The position numbers were made by a program, and so were the translations under genes. The notes under the pieces are model-generated. The model was not told where the DNA came from, ran no database searches, and saw nothing but the letters and a program-made list of their open reading frames with translations. Below are positions 8,891 to 18,098 of a stretch of DNA of 64,000 nucleotides, piece after piece (position 1 is the stretch's first letter; each line of letters begins with the position of its first letter). The DNA comes from Martelella lutilitoris (GTDB lineage: Bacteria > Pseudomonadota > Alphaproteobacteria > Rhizobiales > Rhizobiaceae), in the NCBI RefSeq assembly GCF_016598595.1, contig NZ_CP066786.1, positions 3,557,501 through 3,621,500 on the forward strand, in the 5' to 3' direction.

Positions 8891-9817
8891 ATGTCTGACG
8901 GGATAGTGGCAGGCGCGGACGCGCCCCCGCCGAAAAAGCGCCGAAGGCGACGGCATTCACAGTGGACAGGCCTGATCTATGTTCTGCCGGCGTTGGCGCT
9001 TGTCACCGTGTTCTTCATCGTTCCGCTCTGCATGACGGTGTGGATGTCGCTGCACAAATGGCCGCTCATGGGCCTGCCGCGCTTTATCGGCCTCGACAAT
9101 TACGAGAGACTGCTGTTCGACAAGAGTTTCTGGTCGTCGCTCTGGTTCACAGTCCAGTACACGGTCGTCGTCACCATTGCGCTTTTGGGCTTCGCCATGG
9201 CGCTGGCGCTGATTGTACAGGGCCAGGGACGCGCGGTCTCCGCCTACCGGACAATCTATTTCCTGCCGGTGGTCACGGGCTTTGCCTCCGCAGCGCTTCT
9301 GTGGGTCTGGCTTTCCAATGTCGATACCGGCCTGTTCTCGCCGCTGGCGCAGGACCTCGGCCTGACGGAGGGCCGGGTCAATATCCTCGCCAATTTCACG
9401 CCGGCCTTCTGGTCGGTGATCGTCATGGTGGTCTGGAAGATGGCCGGCTTCTTCATGGTGATCCTGATGAGCGGCCTGCAGTCGATCCCGGCGGATTACC
9501 AGGAGGCCGCGCGCATTGACGGCGCCAAATGGCTGCAACGCTTCCGCTACATCACCATGCCGCTGATCCGCAAACCCTTCGCGCTGGCGCTGATCCTCTG
9601 CGTTTCAGGCTCGATGCTCGCTTTCGACCAGTTCTATATCATCCTGAGCGGCGGCCCGCAGAACAAGACGGTGACCGCCGTCTACAAGATCTTCAACGAA
9701 AGTTTCGTCTCCTTCCGCCTGGGCTATGGCGCGGCCTTGTCCATGGTGCTGCTCGTCATCCTGCTCGTCCTCAGCGTGCTGCAGTTGACGCTGCTCAGCG
9801 ATCGAAAGGACAAATGA
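8891..9817 (+). CDS. Carbohydrate ABC transporter permease, MalF type
   Basis: Inner-membrane subunit of 308 residues. A basic cytosolic start (KKRRRRRH) is followed by six hydrophobic segments and an EAA loop reading YQEAARIDGAKWLQRF. AAAGGA precedes the ATG. Its stop overlaps the start of the next permease gene (ATGA), so the two are translationally coupled. Confidence 0.95.
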   Translation: MSDGIVAGADAPPPKKRRRRRHSQWTGLIYVLPALALVTVFFIVPLCMTVWMSLHKWPLMGLPRFIGLDNYERLLFDKSFWSSLWFTVQYTVVVTIALLGFAMALALIVQGQGRAVSAYRTIYFLPVVTGFASAALLWVWLSNVDTGLFSPLAQDLGLTEGRVNILANFTPAFWSVIVMVVWKMAGFFMVILMSGLQSIPADYQEAARIDGAKWLQRFRYITMPLIRKPFALALILCVSGSMLAFDQFYIILSGGPQNKTVTAVYKIFNESFVSFRLGYGAALSMVLLVILLVLSVLQLTLLSDRKDK

Positions 9818-10710
9818 TGTCGACCGCCGTTTCATCCCTTGCACGGAGCGCAGCAGCGCCGGCCACCCGCCGCGGCCGCTTCCGCTATCATCGCCTTCTC
9901 TTTCACGTAACGGCGACGCTGGTTGCGGCGCTCTTTCTCGCGCCGCTGGTCTGGGTGGTGCTGGCAAGCTTCCGCACGCCGGCGGAATCCACCCAGCCGC
10001 CCCTGCCGCCTTGGCCAACCGAAGGCTTCAGCATCTCAAGCTATGAACGGCTTGAAAATTTCGGCCAGTCGGTTCTGCACTATTCGGGCAATTCGCTGTT
10101 TGTCGCCGTCGGCACCTCGGCGCTTACCATCCTCGTGGCAATCCTCGCCGGTTACGGTTTCTCGCGCTACCGCTTTCCGTTCAAAGGCTTTGCCTTCGTC
10201 CTCATCCTGTCGACGATGATGATCCCGTTTCAGTCGATCCTGACGCCGCTGTTCCTGCTTCTGGCCAAGATGGGGCTTCAGAACACGCTCATCGGGCTCG
10301 TCTTCATCTATTCGACGCTGCAGCTTCCCTTCTCCGTCTTCATGATGCGCAACGCTTTCGATGCAGTCCCGAAGGAGATCGAGGAGGCTGCCCGCATGGA
10401 TGGCGTCAGAGGCGTGCGCATGCTCGTTCAGGTCATGGGACCGCTGGTGCTGCCCGGCGTCGTCACCGTCGGCCTGTTTGCCTTCCTGAATGCCTGGAAC
10501 GAGTTTCTCGCCGCCCTTGTGCTTCTGACAGACCAGTCGAAATTCACGCTCCCCGTGCTGATGACCGCCGTGCGCTATGGCCGCTACGGCTCGGTTGACT
10601 GGGGGGCGGTGCAGGCGGGCGTCACGCTGATGATGATCCCCTGCATGATCCTCTTCCTCATTCTCCAGCGCTCCTACATTCGCGGCCTCACGGCCGGAGC
10701 GGTGAAATAA
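9814..10710 (+). CDS. Carbohydrate ABC transporter permease, MalG type
   Basis: Second membrane subunit, 298 residues from the ATG at 9814. The adjacent ATG at 9817 is equally possible, and AAAGGA at 9805-9810 is slightly better spaced for it. The EAA loop reads IEEAARMDGVRGVRML and the C-terminus ends RGLTAGAVK as in MalG-like proteins. The longer frame that begins upstream is only an open frame inside the previous gene. It is followed 22 bp later by the GH127 gene. Confidence 0.94.
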   Translation: MMSTAVSSLARSAAAPATRRGRFRYHRLLFHVTATLVAALFLAPLVWVVLASFRTPAESTQPPLPPWPTEGFSISSYERLENFGQSVLHYSGNSLFVAVGTSALTILVAILAGYGFSRYRFPFKGFAFVLILSTMMIPFQSILTPLFLLLAKMGLQNTLIGLVFIYSTLQLPFSVFMMRNAFDAVPKEIEEAARMDGVRGVRMLVQVMGPLVLPGVVTVGLFAFLNAWNEFLAALVLLTDQSKFTLPVLMTAVRYGRYGSVDWGAVQAGVTLMMIPCMILFLILQRSYIRGLTAGAVK

Positions 10711-10732
10711 GCCCTTTTGAAAGGACACCAAG

Positions 10733-12661
10733 ATGAACAAGCCTCTCAACGCTGGCGATGCCCTTCAGCCGAAGTCGAAATTCCGCCCATTATCCGTCAA
10801 CCAGGTAGAGGTCGGCGGCTTCTTCGGCCCGCGCGTAGACGTGGTCGCGACCACGACCGCCAAGCTGCTGTTCGACCGCTGTATCGAGGCGCGCATGCTG
10901 GAACAGGTCGACCCGGACCGGCCCAATCCCGGCATCGTCATCCCCTTCGACCACGGCAATACCGTCACCACGCAGATGTTCTGGGATTCCGATTTCGGCA
11001 AGAGCATCGAGACGGCGGCCTATGCGCTGAACCGCAAGCGCGATGAAGAGCTCGAAGCGCGCGTCGATGACGTCATCGATGCGTATGGCAGATTGCAGGC
11101 CGAGGATGGCTATCTCAATTCCTGGTATCAGCGCATCCAGCCGGGTCAGCGCTGGACCAATCTGCGCGACCGCCACGAACTCTATAATGCCGGGCACCTG
11201 ATCGAGGGCGCGGTCGCCTATTACCACGCGACCGGCAAACGCAAATTCCTCGACATCATGTGCCGCTACGCCGACTGCATCGACGCAACTTTCGGCCCAG
11301 ACGCCGACAAGAAGCGCGGATATCCGGGTCATCCGGAACTTGAACTGGCGCTGGTCAAGCTCGGTCGCGTCACCGGCGAACAGCGCTACCTCGATCTGGC
11401 GAAATTCTTCGTCGACCAGCGCGGCAGGGAGCCGAAATATTTCGATCAGGAAGCGATTGCACGCGGCGAGAAGCCGGAGGATTTCCACTTCACCACGCTC
11501 GAATACTGCCAAGCCCACAAGCCGGTGCGCGAGCAGCGAGAAGTCGTCGGTCACGCGGTCAGGGCGGCCTATCTTTATGCCGGCATGGCGGACGTCGCCA
11601 CCGAGTTTTCGGACGACAGCCTTGACCCGGCCCTTGAGGCGCTATGGTCGCACCTGACCGACCGGAACCTCTATGTCACCGGCGGCTTCGGCCCGTCCAA
11701 GGACAATGAGGGTCTGACCTTCGACTATGACCTTCCGAACGAAACGGCCTATGCGGAGACCTGCGCCGCCGTCGCGCTGGTGTTCTGGGCAAGCCGCATG
11801 CTGGGCCGCGCGCCCGACGCACGTTTTGCCGATGTGATGGAGCGGGCGCTCTACAACGGCGCGCTTTCCGGTTTGTCGCAGGACGGCACGCGTTTCTTTT
11901 ACGACAATCCGCTGGAAAGCTATGGCAATCACCACCGCTGGCGCTGGCACCGCTGCCCGTGCTGCCCGCCGAACATTTCCCGGCTGGTGGCCTCGATCGG
12001 CACCTATTTCTATGGCGTGGCCGAGGATGAGCTGGCGCTGCACCTTTATTGCGAGAATTCAGCCGAGATCGAGGTCGCGGGAACAAAGGTCGGCGTGAAG
12101 CAGGAAACGGCCTATCCGAAGGATGGCCAGATCACGGTTACGCTCGCGCCTCAAACGCCCGCCGCGTTTACTCTGTCGCTGCGCGTTCCCGGCTGGGCCA
12201 AGGGGTTTTCGCTGGCGATCAATGGCGAGACGTCGGAAGCATCGCCTGCGAAGGGCTATCTTCGCATCCGGCGCGAATGGCAGACCGGTGACACGGTCAA
12301 GCTCGATCTTCAGATGGAGCCGGAAATGCTCTATGCCCATCCGAAAGTCGCGCCCGATCAGGGCCGCGCCGCCCTTCAGCGCGGGCCTCTCGTCTACTGT
12401 ATAGAGGAAACCGACAACAAGGCTCCGCTCAATGCCTATGTCGTCAAGGATGGAGCGCCCGTGTCCCTCGATCAGGCCGAAGGGCTTGACGATACGGTTG
12501 CGCTCAGGATTGAGGCGACAGTCGAAAGCCAGCCGACCGATGCGCTCTATTCGACGACGCCGCCTGCGCGAGATCGCGCCAGTTTGAAAGCCATACCCTA
12601 TTTTCTCTGGGACAATCGCGCGCCGGGCGAAATGCTGGTCTGGCTGCGCAGGGAGGCATGA
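10733..12661 (+). CDS. Glycoside hydrolase family 127 enzyme, beta-L-arabinofuranosidase type
   Basis: Predicted to release L-arabinofuranose from imported glycosides; 642 residues with no signal peptide, so cytosolic. The family trait is a zinc-cysteine active site. Here NETAYAETCA places E342 and C344, and HRCPCCPPN places C410 and C411. These match the Glu, Cys and paired Cys ligands/nucleophile known for the Bifidobacterium enzyme HypBA1, and E326 stands where the acid/base Glu is expected. The catalytic set therefore looks complete. It sits inside the ABC operon, and its last bases overlap the ATPase start (ATGA). Substrate range within GH127 and its relatives cannot be fixed from sequence. 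Confidence 0.88.
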   Translation: MNKPLNAGDALQPKSKFRPLSVNQVEVGGFFGPRVDVVATTTAKLLFDRCIEARMLEQVDPDRPNPGIVIPFDHGNTVTTQMFWDSDFGKSIETAAYALNRKRDEELEARVDDVIDAYGRLQAEDGYLNSWYQRIQPGQRWTNLRDRHELYNAGHLIEGAVAYYHATGKRKFLDIMCRYADCIDATFGPDADKKRGYPGHPELELALVKLGRVTGEQRYLDLAKFFVDQRGREPKYFDQEAIARGEKPEDFHFTTLEYCQAHKPVREQREVVGHAVRAAYLYAGMADVATEFSDDSLDPALEALWSHLTDRNLYVTGGFGPSKDNEGLTFDYDLPNETAYAETCAAVALVFWASRMLGRAPDARFADVMERALYNGALSGLSQDGTRFFYDNPLESYGNHHRWRWHRCPCCPPNISRLVASIGTYFYGVAEDELALHLYCENSAEIEVAGTKVGVKQETAYPKDGQITVTLAPQTPAAFTLSLRVPGWAKGFSLAINGETSEASPAKGYLRIRREWQTGDTVKLDLQMEPEMLYAHPKVAPDQGRAALQRGPLVYCIEETDNKAPLNAYVVKDGAPVSLDQAEGLDDTVALRIEATVESQPTDALYSTTPPARDRASLKAIPYFLWDNRAPGEMLVWLRREA

Positions 12662-13761
12662 CGATGAGCCAGGCCGAAACGCTGAAACCCGATCGAAATC
12701 CGTCGGGACTATCCCTCAAACGCGTGTCGAAATCCTTCGGCGCGGTGCAGGTGATCCATGATGTCGACCTGGAGATCGAGGGCGGCGAATTCGTCGTCTT
12801 CGTCGGCCCGTCCGGCTGCGGCAAGTCCACCCTGCTCAGGCTGATCGCCGGCCTTGAGGAGGTGACAAGCGGCGATGTGCTGATTGCCGGCACGGATGTG
12901 ACCGACGAGGACCCGTCCGACCGCGGCATTGCCATGGTGTTCCAGACCTATGCGCTCTATCCGCATATGAGCGTGGAGCAGAATATGGGATTCGGCCTCA
13001 AGGTCGCCGGACGCTCGAAGGCGGAGGTCGAGGCCAAGGTGCGCCAGGCGGCCGATATCCTGAAGCTGACCGACTATCTCGACCGAAGGCCGGGCCAGCT
13101 CTCCGGCGGTCAGCGCCAGCGCGTCGCCATCGGCCGGGCGATCGTGCGCGACCCGGAAATCTTCCTGTTCGACGAGCCGCTTTCCAATCTCGATGCCGAA
13201 CTCAGGGTCGGCATGCGCATCGAGATCGCCCGGCTGCACCGCGAGCTCGGCAATACGATGATCTATGTGACCCACGACCAGACCGAGGCGATGACTCTTG
13301 CCGACAAGATCGTCGTGCTGCGCGGCGGCTATATCGAGCAGGTCGGGTCACCGGCAACGCTTTATGACGACCCAGACAACATGTTCGTCGGCGGCTTCAT
13401 AGGCTCGCCGAAAATGAACTTCCTCACCGGCGTCATCAAGGGCGACCGCATCGAAATCGCCGGCGGCGCCCTGCCCTGTCCGAAACTCGAGGCAAAACCA
13501 GAGGACGGAACCCGTGTCTCGGTCGGCATCCGGCCTGAACACTGGAAGCCCCGAGACGACAGCGAAGAAGGTCTTCCGTTCACAGTCGATTTCGCGGAGT
13601 TTCTCGGCGGCTCGAGCTATCTCTACGGCACCATTGGCGACACAGTCTGCACGGTGGAGGTCGAACGGAGCGCGATAGCGAAGGCCGGCACGAGACTCAC
13701 GCTCGGCGTCGAAGCCGAGCGCGTCTATGTGTTTGCGAAGGACGAGGATCGGATAAGGTAG
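12658..13761 (+). CDS. ABC transporter ATP-binding subunit, UgpC/MalK type
   Basis: ATPase of the arabinofuranoside-type importer, 367 residues. It shows Walker A GPSGCGKST, Q-loop QTYALYPH, signature LSGGQRQR, Walker B FLFDEP, switch VTHDQ, and a C-terminal regulatory domain with GIRPEHW. It starts inside the GH127 stop (ATGA overlap), and a second in-frame ATG is two codons downstream. It is the last gene of the operon and is followed by a rho-independent terminator. Confidence 0.95.
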   Translation: MTMSQAETLKPDRNPSGLSLKRVSKSFGAVQVIHDVDLEIEGGEFVVFVGPSGCGKSTLLRLIAGLEEVTSGDVLIAGTDVTDEDPSDRGIAMVFQTYALYPHMSVEQNMGFGLKVAGRSKAEVEAKVRQAADILKLTDYLDRRPGQLSGGQRQRVAIGRAIVRDPEIFLFDEPLSNLDAELRVGMRIEIARLHRELGNTMIYVTHDQTEAMTLADKIVVLRGGYIEQVGSPATLYDDPDNMFVGGFIGSPKMNFLTGVIKGDRIEIAGGALPCPKLEAKPEDGTRVSVGIRPEHWKPRDDSEEGLPFTVDFAEFLGGSSYLYGTIGDTVCTVEVERSAIAKAGTRLTLGVEAERVYVFAKDEDRIR

Positions 13762-13890
13762 CGAACCGCCGGGACAACGGCCGGAGACCTTCCGCAGATG
13801 ACCGACGCGATGTCCGGTCAACGCCGGCGGAAGCGTGCCGTCAATCAATACCGCATGGAGGAAGGACAGGCCCAAGTCGGCGAGAGAACC

Positions 13891-13919
13891 GGCATGGCGC
13901 TACGCGCGCCATGCCTTTT
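13891..13919 (+). terminator. Rho-independent terminator of the GH127/ABC operon
   Basis: GGCATGGCGC, loop TACGC, GCGCCATGCC form a perfect 10-bp stem followed by TTTT on the plus strand. It lies between the convergent ATPase and phoX-like genes. The opposite strand lacks a T-tract after the stem, so it mainly serves the plus-strand operon. Confidence 0.8.
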
Positions 13920-13941
13920 CATGGTTACGACCGCCGCGTCG

Positions 13942-15834
13942 TCAGCCGACGAGGCCGTTGTCGTCGCGCTTGATCGCCATGATCGAGGAGCGCGGAAGGC
14001 CCTCTTCCGCCGGCCACGAGCCGCCCGGATGCTGGACGCCGACGAACATGGTGCGCCGGTCGGCGGACCAGCACAGGCCGGTGATCTCGCCGCCGCGCGG
14101 CCCGGTCAGGAAGCGGACGATCTCGCCCGTTGCCGGATCGCCGGCAAGCTGCTGGTTGTTGCCCATGCCGGCGAAATCGCCCTCATTGCTGTCCTCGCCG
14201 TCGGTCTGGATCCAGACGAGGCCGCTGGTGTCGAAGGCCATGCCGTCGGGCGAGTTGAACAGATTGCCGCTATTGATGTTGGACGAGCCGGCATAGGCGT
14301 CCGAATGGACCTCCGGATTGCCGGCCATGACGAAAAGGTCCCAGCGGAAGGTATCGGAAGCGTGGTCGTCGCCATCGGGATACCAGCGCACGATCTGGCC
14401 GTATTTATTGGCCTCGCGCGGATTAGGCCCGCCGACCGGCGTGGCGTCGCCGCCGGCATTGGCCTTGACGCCGCGGTTCTTGTTGTTGGTGAGACAGCAA
14501 TAGGCCTCGACGGCATAGGGGTTGACGGCGACCCATTCGGGACGGTCCATGGTCGTGGCCCCGACCTTCGATCCGGCCATGCGGGCGAAGATCAGGATGT
14601 CGGCTTCTTCCATGCCGGTGGTTTCCGGCGTCAGCGCCAGCCATTCGCCGGTCTGGTCGTCGTTGAATTTCGCGACATAGAGCGTGCCGTCATCGAGCAG
14701 GCCGTCGGTATCGCCGCCGGCGACATAGGGATTGGTCGAGACGAAACGATAGAGGAACTCGCCGCGCTCGTCATCGCCGAGATAGACCACGACGCGACCA
14801 TCCGGAGCGAGCGTCACCTCGGCGTTTTCATGCTTGAAGCGGCCGAGCCCGGTGCGCTTGACCGGCGTGCTGTCGGGATCGGTCGGGTCGATTTCGACCA
14901 CCCAGCCGAAGCGGTGCGGCTCGTTGGGGTTTTTCGACGTATCGAAGCGCGGATCGAACTTTTCGTAGCCGTACTGGCTTTCGGCCGCCATGCCATAGCG
15001 CTCGTAGCCGGCGGCGACATCATCGCTGTAGCTTGTCTCTTCGGTTGCGCCGAAATAGCCGTTGAAGTTCTCCTCGCAGGTCAGATAGGTGCCCCACGGC
15101 GTCTTGCCGGCGCCGCAATTGCCGAGCGTGCCGAGCACGGCGCGGCCGTCCGGGTCGGCTTCCGTCTTCATGAGCGGATGGCCGGCGGCCGGACCCGAAA
15201 TCGCCATCGGCGCATTGTGGTGCAGGCGACGGTTAAACGGGCTGGAGCGCACCACGGACCAGCCGTCCGCGCCTTCCGCGATCTCGACCACGGTCACGCC
15301 CTGCAGGTTCTGCAGCTTCAGCACGTCGGCCGCGCTCTGCGGCACGCCATCCTCGGTATGCGGCAGGTTGATATCGCTGTTCACATATTCGTTGTTGACC
15401 GCGAGAATCTGGTGACCACCGATCTCGAAGGTCTCCATGCCATCGGTGTTCTCACCGAAGACCTTGTCGGATTCCTCGACCGAGCCGCCGGTCTCATGGT
15501 TGAATTCGGCCACGCCGTCATAAAGCGGATCGCCCCAGCTCACCAGAACCCTGGCTTTATAGCCTTCGGGCACGTGAAAGGCGTAGTCGGTCTGGGCGGC
15601 GATCGGCGTGAACGGAAAGCGCGATTGCGGCGCTGCCGCTTCCGCCGCACCGCTGGGCAACAGGCCGGCGCTCATGGCTACGGCGCCAGATCCGAAGGCG
15701 ACAACGCCGCCGAGGAAGCCGCGCCGCGAGATCGCGCGTTCGACCACCCGGTCGAAATCGCTTTCTTCGGGCCGGGGAAAGTTGAGTTCGTCCCACGCGT
15801 CGGCGGGCATCTTGATTGGTGGTATATTGGTCAT
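13942..15834 (-). CDS. PhoX-family (DUF839) alkaline phosphatase-like protein
   Basis: Predicted secreted metal-dependent phosphatase of 630 residues. A twin-arginine signal is seen as ISRRGFLGG (about residues 33-41), followed by a hydrophobic stretch and cleavage near AEAAAPQ. The body shows PhoX/DUF839 features such as GNCGAGKTPWGTYLTCEEN and GRFKHENAEVTL. The start at 15834 follows GAGGGA; an open extension of 36 codons upstream is not conserved-looking. It is transcribed alone, away from its neighbours. A possible PHO-box half-site lies upstream. Enzymatic activity is inferred from the family. Confidence 0.88.
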   Translation of the reverse strand: MTNIPPIKMPADAWDELNFPRPEESDFDRVVERAISRRGFLGGVVAFGSGAVAMSAGLLPSGAAEAAAPQSRFPFTPIAAQTDYAFHVPEGYKARVLVSWGDPLYDGVAEFNHETGGSVEESDKVFGENTDGMETFEIGGHQILAVNNEYVNSDINLPHTEDGVPQSAADVLKLQNLQGVTVVEIAEGADGWSVVRSSPFNRRLHHNAPMAISGPAAGHPLMKTEADPDGRAVLGTLGNCGAGKTPWGTYLTCEENFNGYFGATEETSYSDDVAAGYERYGMAAESQYGYEKFDPRFDTSKNPNEPHRFGWVVEIDPTDPDSTPVKRTGLGRFKHENAEVTLAPDGRVVVYLGDDERGEFLYRFVSTNPYVAGGDTDGLLDDGTLYVAKFNDDQTGEWLALTPETTGMEEADILIFARMAGSKVGATTMDRPEWVAVNPYAVEAYCCLTNNKNRGVKANAGGDATPVGGPNPREANKYGQIVRWYPDGDDHASDTFRWDLFVMAGNPEVHSDAYAGSSNINSGNLFNSPDGMAFDTSGLVWIQTDGEDSNEGDFAGMGNNQQLAGDPATGEIVRFLTGPRGGEITGLCWSADRRTMFVGVQHPGGSWPAEEGLPRSSIMAIKRDDNGLVG

Positions 15835-16133
15835 GAAAGATCCCTCGTAATTTAATACCATTACGGGATTGACCTTATAGGGCTTTCTTGACGGCGGCAT
15901 GAAAGCGCACAGCCACACCGCGCCCGAATGCGGAAAATTCAAACCTGTGACGAGCTTTTATGACAGCGGTCGTCCGGAGGCCGCGCTCTCCGGGCGACCG
16001 CGATCATTGTCGGCTTTTCTGGTCGCCCGGAGAACCGCCCGGCGAGCACCATTCGGGCGCGCAAGGAACGCTCTGACCTTTTGTCTTTCCGCGCGTCCGG
16101 ACGGAAAACTGGTCTCCACTTGTCCTATGTGGG
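15835..16133. other. Intergenic region: phoX promoter side and stem-loop after TRAP genes
   Basis: No gene is seen. At 15967-16000 a 13-bp stem (CGGTCGTCCGGAG with CTCCGGGCGACCG, one wobble) probably ends leftward TRAP transcription. Next to it, reading the minus strand, CTGTCATAAAA resembles the first half of a PHO box, but the second half is degenerate and wrongly spaced. Confidence 0.45.
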
Positions 16134-17420
16134 TTAGGCATACCCAAACAGGCGCGGGAAATACATGGTCAGCGCCGGCAGGTAGGTGATCAGCAGCAGG
16201 ACCACGAGTTCGGCGGCGATGAACGGCAGGATGGCCCGACTTATGCGTGACAGGCTGACCTTTGACACCCCGCAGGCGGCAAAAAGCACAAGGCCGAAGG
16301 GCGGCGTTGCCAATCCTATCGTCAGATTGGTGCAGGTGATCAGGCCGAAATGGATCGGATCGACTCCATACGTGTAGGCGATCGGCGCCAGCAGCGGTCC
16401 CAGGACGATGATCGCGAAGCCCATGTCCAGGAACATGCCGATGACGAGATAGATGATATTGACCAGCAACAGGAAGACGAGCTTGTTCTCCGTCAGCGAC
16501 ACGAAGGCGATCGTCACATGCTCGACCAGATTGAAATAGGTCACCAGCCAGCTGAAGGTCTTGGCGCAGGCCATCAGGAACATGATCATCGCCGTGGCCT
16601 TGGCGGTATGGGACAGGATCGGGACCAGATCCGACAGCTTGAGCTTGCGGTAAAACAGGAAGCCGACCGCCAGACCATACATGACCGCCACGGCGGATGC
16701 CTGTGTCGGGCTGAAGAAGCCGCCGAGAATGCCGCCCATGATGATCACCGGCAGGAGCAGGGCTGGAGCGCCCCGCACGAAGGCGAGGATCAACCGGACC
16801 ACGCCGACGAACGGCGCGCGCTCGCCATACCCCTTGCGCACTGCGACGATATAGGCCGTCACCATCAGCGCCAGCGCCACCAGGATACCGGGCACCATGC
16901 CGCCGAGAAACAGGCCGGCAATCGACACGTTCATCACCGAGGCATAGATCAGCATCGGAATGCTCGGAGGGATGATCGGGCCGATGACGGAGCTGGCCGC
17001 CGTGACGGCGGCGCTGTAGTCCTCGCCATAGCCATTCTTCTTCATCGCCGGCACCATGATGCTGCCAACGGCGACGGTGTCGGAGACCGCAGACCCCGTA
17101 ATTCCCGCAAAGAACATGCTGGAGACGATATTGGTGTGGGCCAGGCCGCCGCGAATCCAGCCCACCAGCGAGGACGACAGCGTCATCAGCCGGTCGGTGA
17201 TCCCGGCCCGGTTCATGATCTCGCCTGCCATGATGAAGAAGGGGATCGCCAGCAGCAGCATGTTCTCGGTGCTGGTGAACATGCGTTGCGGGATCTGCAG
17301 GAACAGACGCGGATCGCCGATATCGACATAGACGAAGATCGTCATCAGCACGAGACAGAGCGCGATCGGGACCCCGAGCAGAAGCATCGGGATGAAACTG
17401 CCAAAAATGATAGCAATCAA
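16134..17420 (-). CDS. TRAP transporter large permease, DctM type
   Basis: Large membrane subunit of a tripartite, binding-protein-dependent secondary importer. It has 428 residues with about 12 hydrophobic segments and the family signatures AIPFFIMAGEIMNRAG and GGLAHTNIVSSMFFAGITGSA (seen in part as ITGSAVSDTVAVG). The length is typical. It starts 3 bp after the DctQ-type stop. With the DctQ and DctP genes it forms a complete system for an organic acid, type unknown; the ThDP enzyme gene upstream suggests a 2-oxo acid or relative. Confidence 0.95.
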   Translation of the reverse strand: MIAIIFGSFIPMLLLGVPIALCLVLMTIFVYVDIGDPRLFLQIPQRMFTSTENMLLLAIPFFIMAGEIMNRAGITDRLMTLSSSLVGWIRGGLAHTNIVSSMFFAGITGSAVSDTVAVGSIMVPAMKKNGYGEDYSAAVTAASSVIGPIIPPSIPMLIYASVMNVSIAGLFLGGMVPGILVALALMVTAYIVAVRKGYGERAPFVGVVRLILAFVRGAPALLLPVIIMGGILGGFFSPTQASAVAVMYGLAVGFLFYRKLKLSDLVPILSHTAKATAMIMFLMACAKTFSWLVTYFNLVEHVTIAFVSLTENKLVFLLLVNIIYLVIGMFLDMGFAIIVLGPLLAPIAYTYGVDPIHFGLITCTNLTIGLATPPFGLVLFAACGVSKVSLSRISRAILPFIAAELVVLLLITYLPALTMYFPRLFGYA

Positions 17421-17423
17421 GGG

Positions 17424-17939
17424 TCAAACTCCGGCGGTTTGCGTGAGATCTGCCTTCTCGCGCGGATCGGGAAGCGCGGCGGCGACACTGAAAAGCCCCA
17501 GCAGCAGACCGCCGACGGGAACCGAGAGATAAAAGTAGAAAAGCGAGATATCGAGATAGAGCGATGTCTGGTACTGGCCCACGAACAGCGCCATCTTCCA
17601 GCCGAAATAGACCATGACAAAGACGACGACGAGCGTCAGGACGGCATATGCAACCCTTAAGACAGACCGCAGGACAGGTCCGACCATCTCGTAGAGGATT
17701 TCAACGCCGATATGCCCGCCATGCCGCGCGATCACGCCGGCGCCGATGAAAACCGCCCAGGCGAAGAACAGGTTGCTGACCTCTTCCACCCAGACCGGCG
17801 AGTTTCCGACAAGCTGGTTGGCAATGATCTCGTAGGCCGTGATCACAAACAACAATCCGGTCAGCACGACCGCGACGGCCATGCAGACCTTTTCAAGGCC
17901 ATCGACGGCGCTCTGATATCCGATTAGAAGCTTTTTCAT
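17424..17939 (-). CDS. TRAP transporter small permease, DctQ type
   Basis: Small membrane subunit of 171 residues with four hydrophobic segments. The conserved region reads VEEVSNLFFAWAVFIGAG, followed by RHGGHIGVE. The start at 17939 (MKKLLIGYQ) is preceded by GGGGGAT; an upstream in-frame ATG would add 17 unlikely residues. It lies between the SBP gene, from which it is separated by a gap carrying a large stem-loop, and DctM. Confidence 0.93.
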   Translation of the reverse strand: MKKLLIGYQSAVDGLEKVCMAVAVVLTGLLFVITAYEIIANQLVGNSPVWVEEVSNLFFAWAVFIGAGVIARHGGHIGVEILYEMVGPVLRSVLRVAYAVLTLVVVFVMVYFGWKMALFVGQYQTSLYLDISLFYFYLSVPVGGLLLGLFSVAAALPDPREKADLTQTAGV

Positions 17940-17966
17940 TGAGTAGATCCCCCTGCCGCCGGAGCC

Positions 17967-18017
17967 GCGCGCGGATTGCGGCAGCCCCACTCAGGCCCGC
18001 TCACGCAATCCGCGCGC
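17967..18017 (-). terminator. Large stem-loop between TRAP SBP gene and permease genes
   Basis: Perfect 14-bp arms, GCGCGCGGATTGCG (17967-17980) and CGCAATCCGCGCGC (18004-18017), with a 23-nt loop. There is no T-tract. It probably protects the SBP part of the transcript or attenuates permease expression. Confidence 0.65.
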
Positions 18018-18098
18018 AGGGACGGCGACGCCGCCATCGCTCAGGTCGTCCTGATCGTTGTCGTCGCGGCGTCGCAAGTCCTGCCCTAGCAGACAAAC

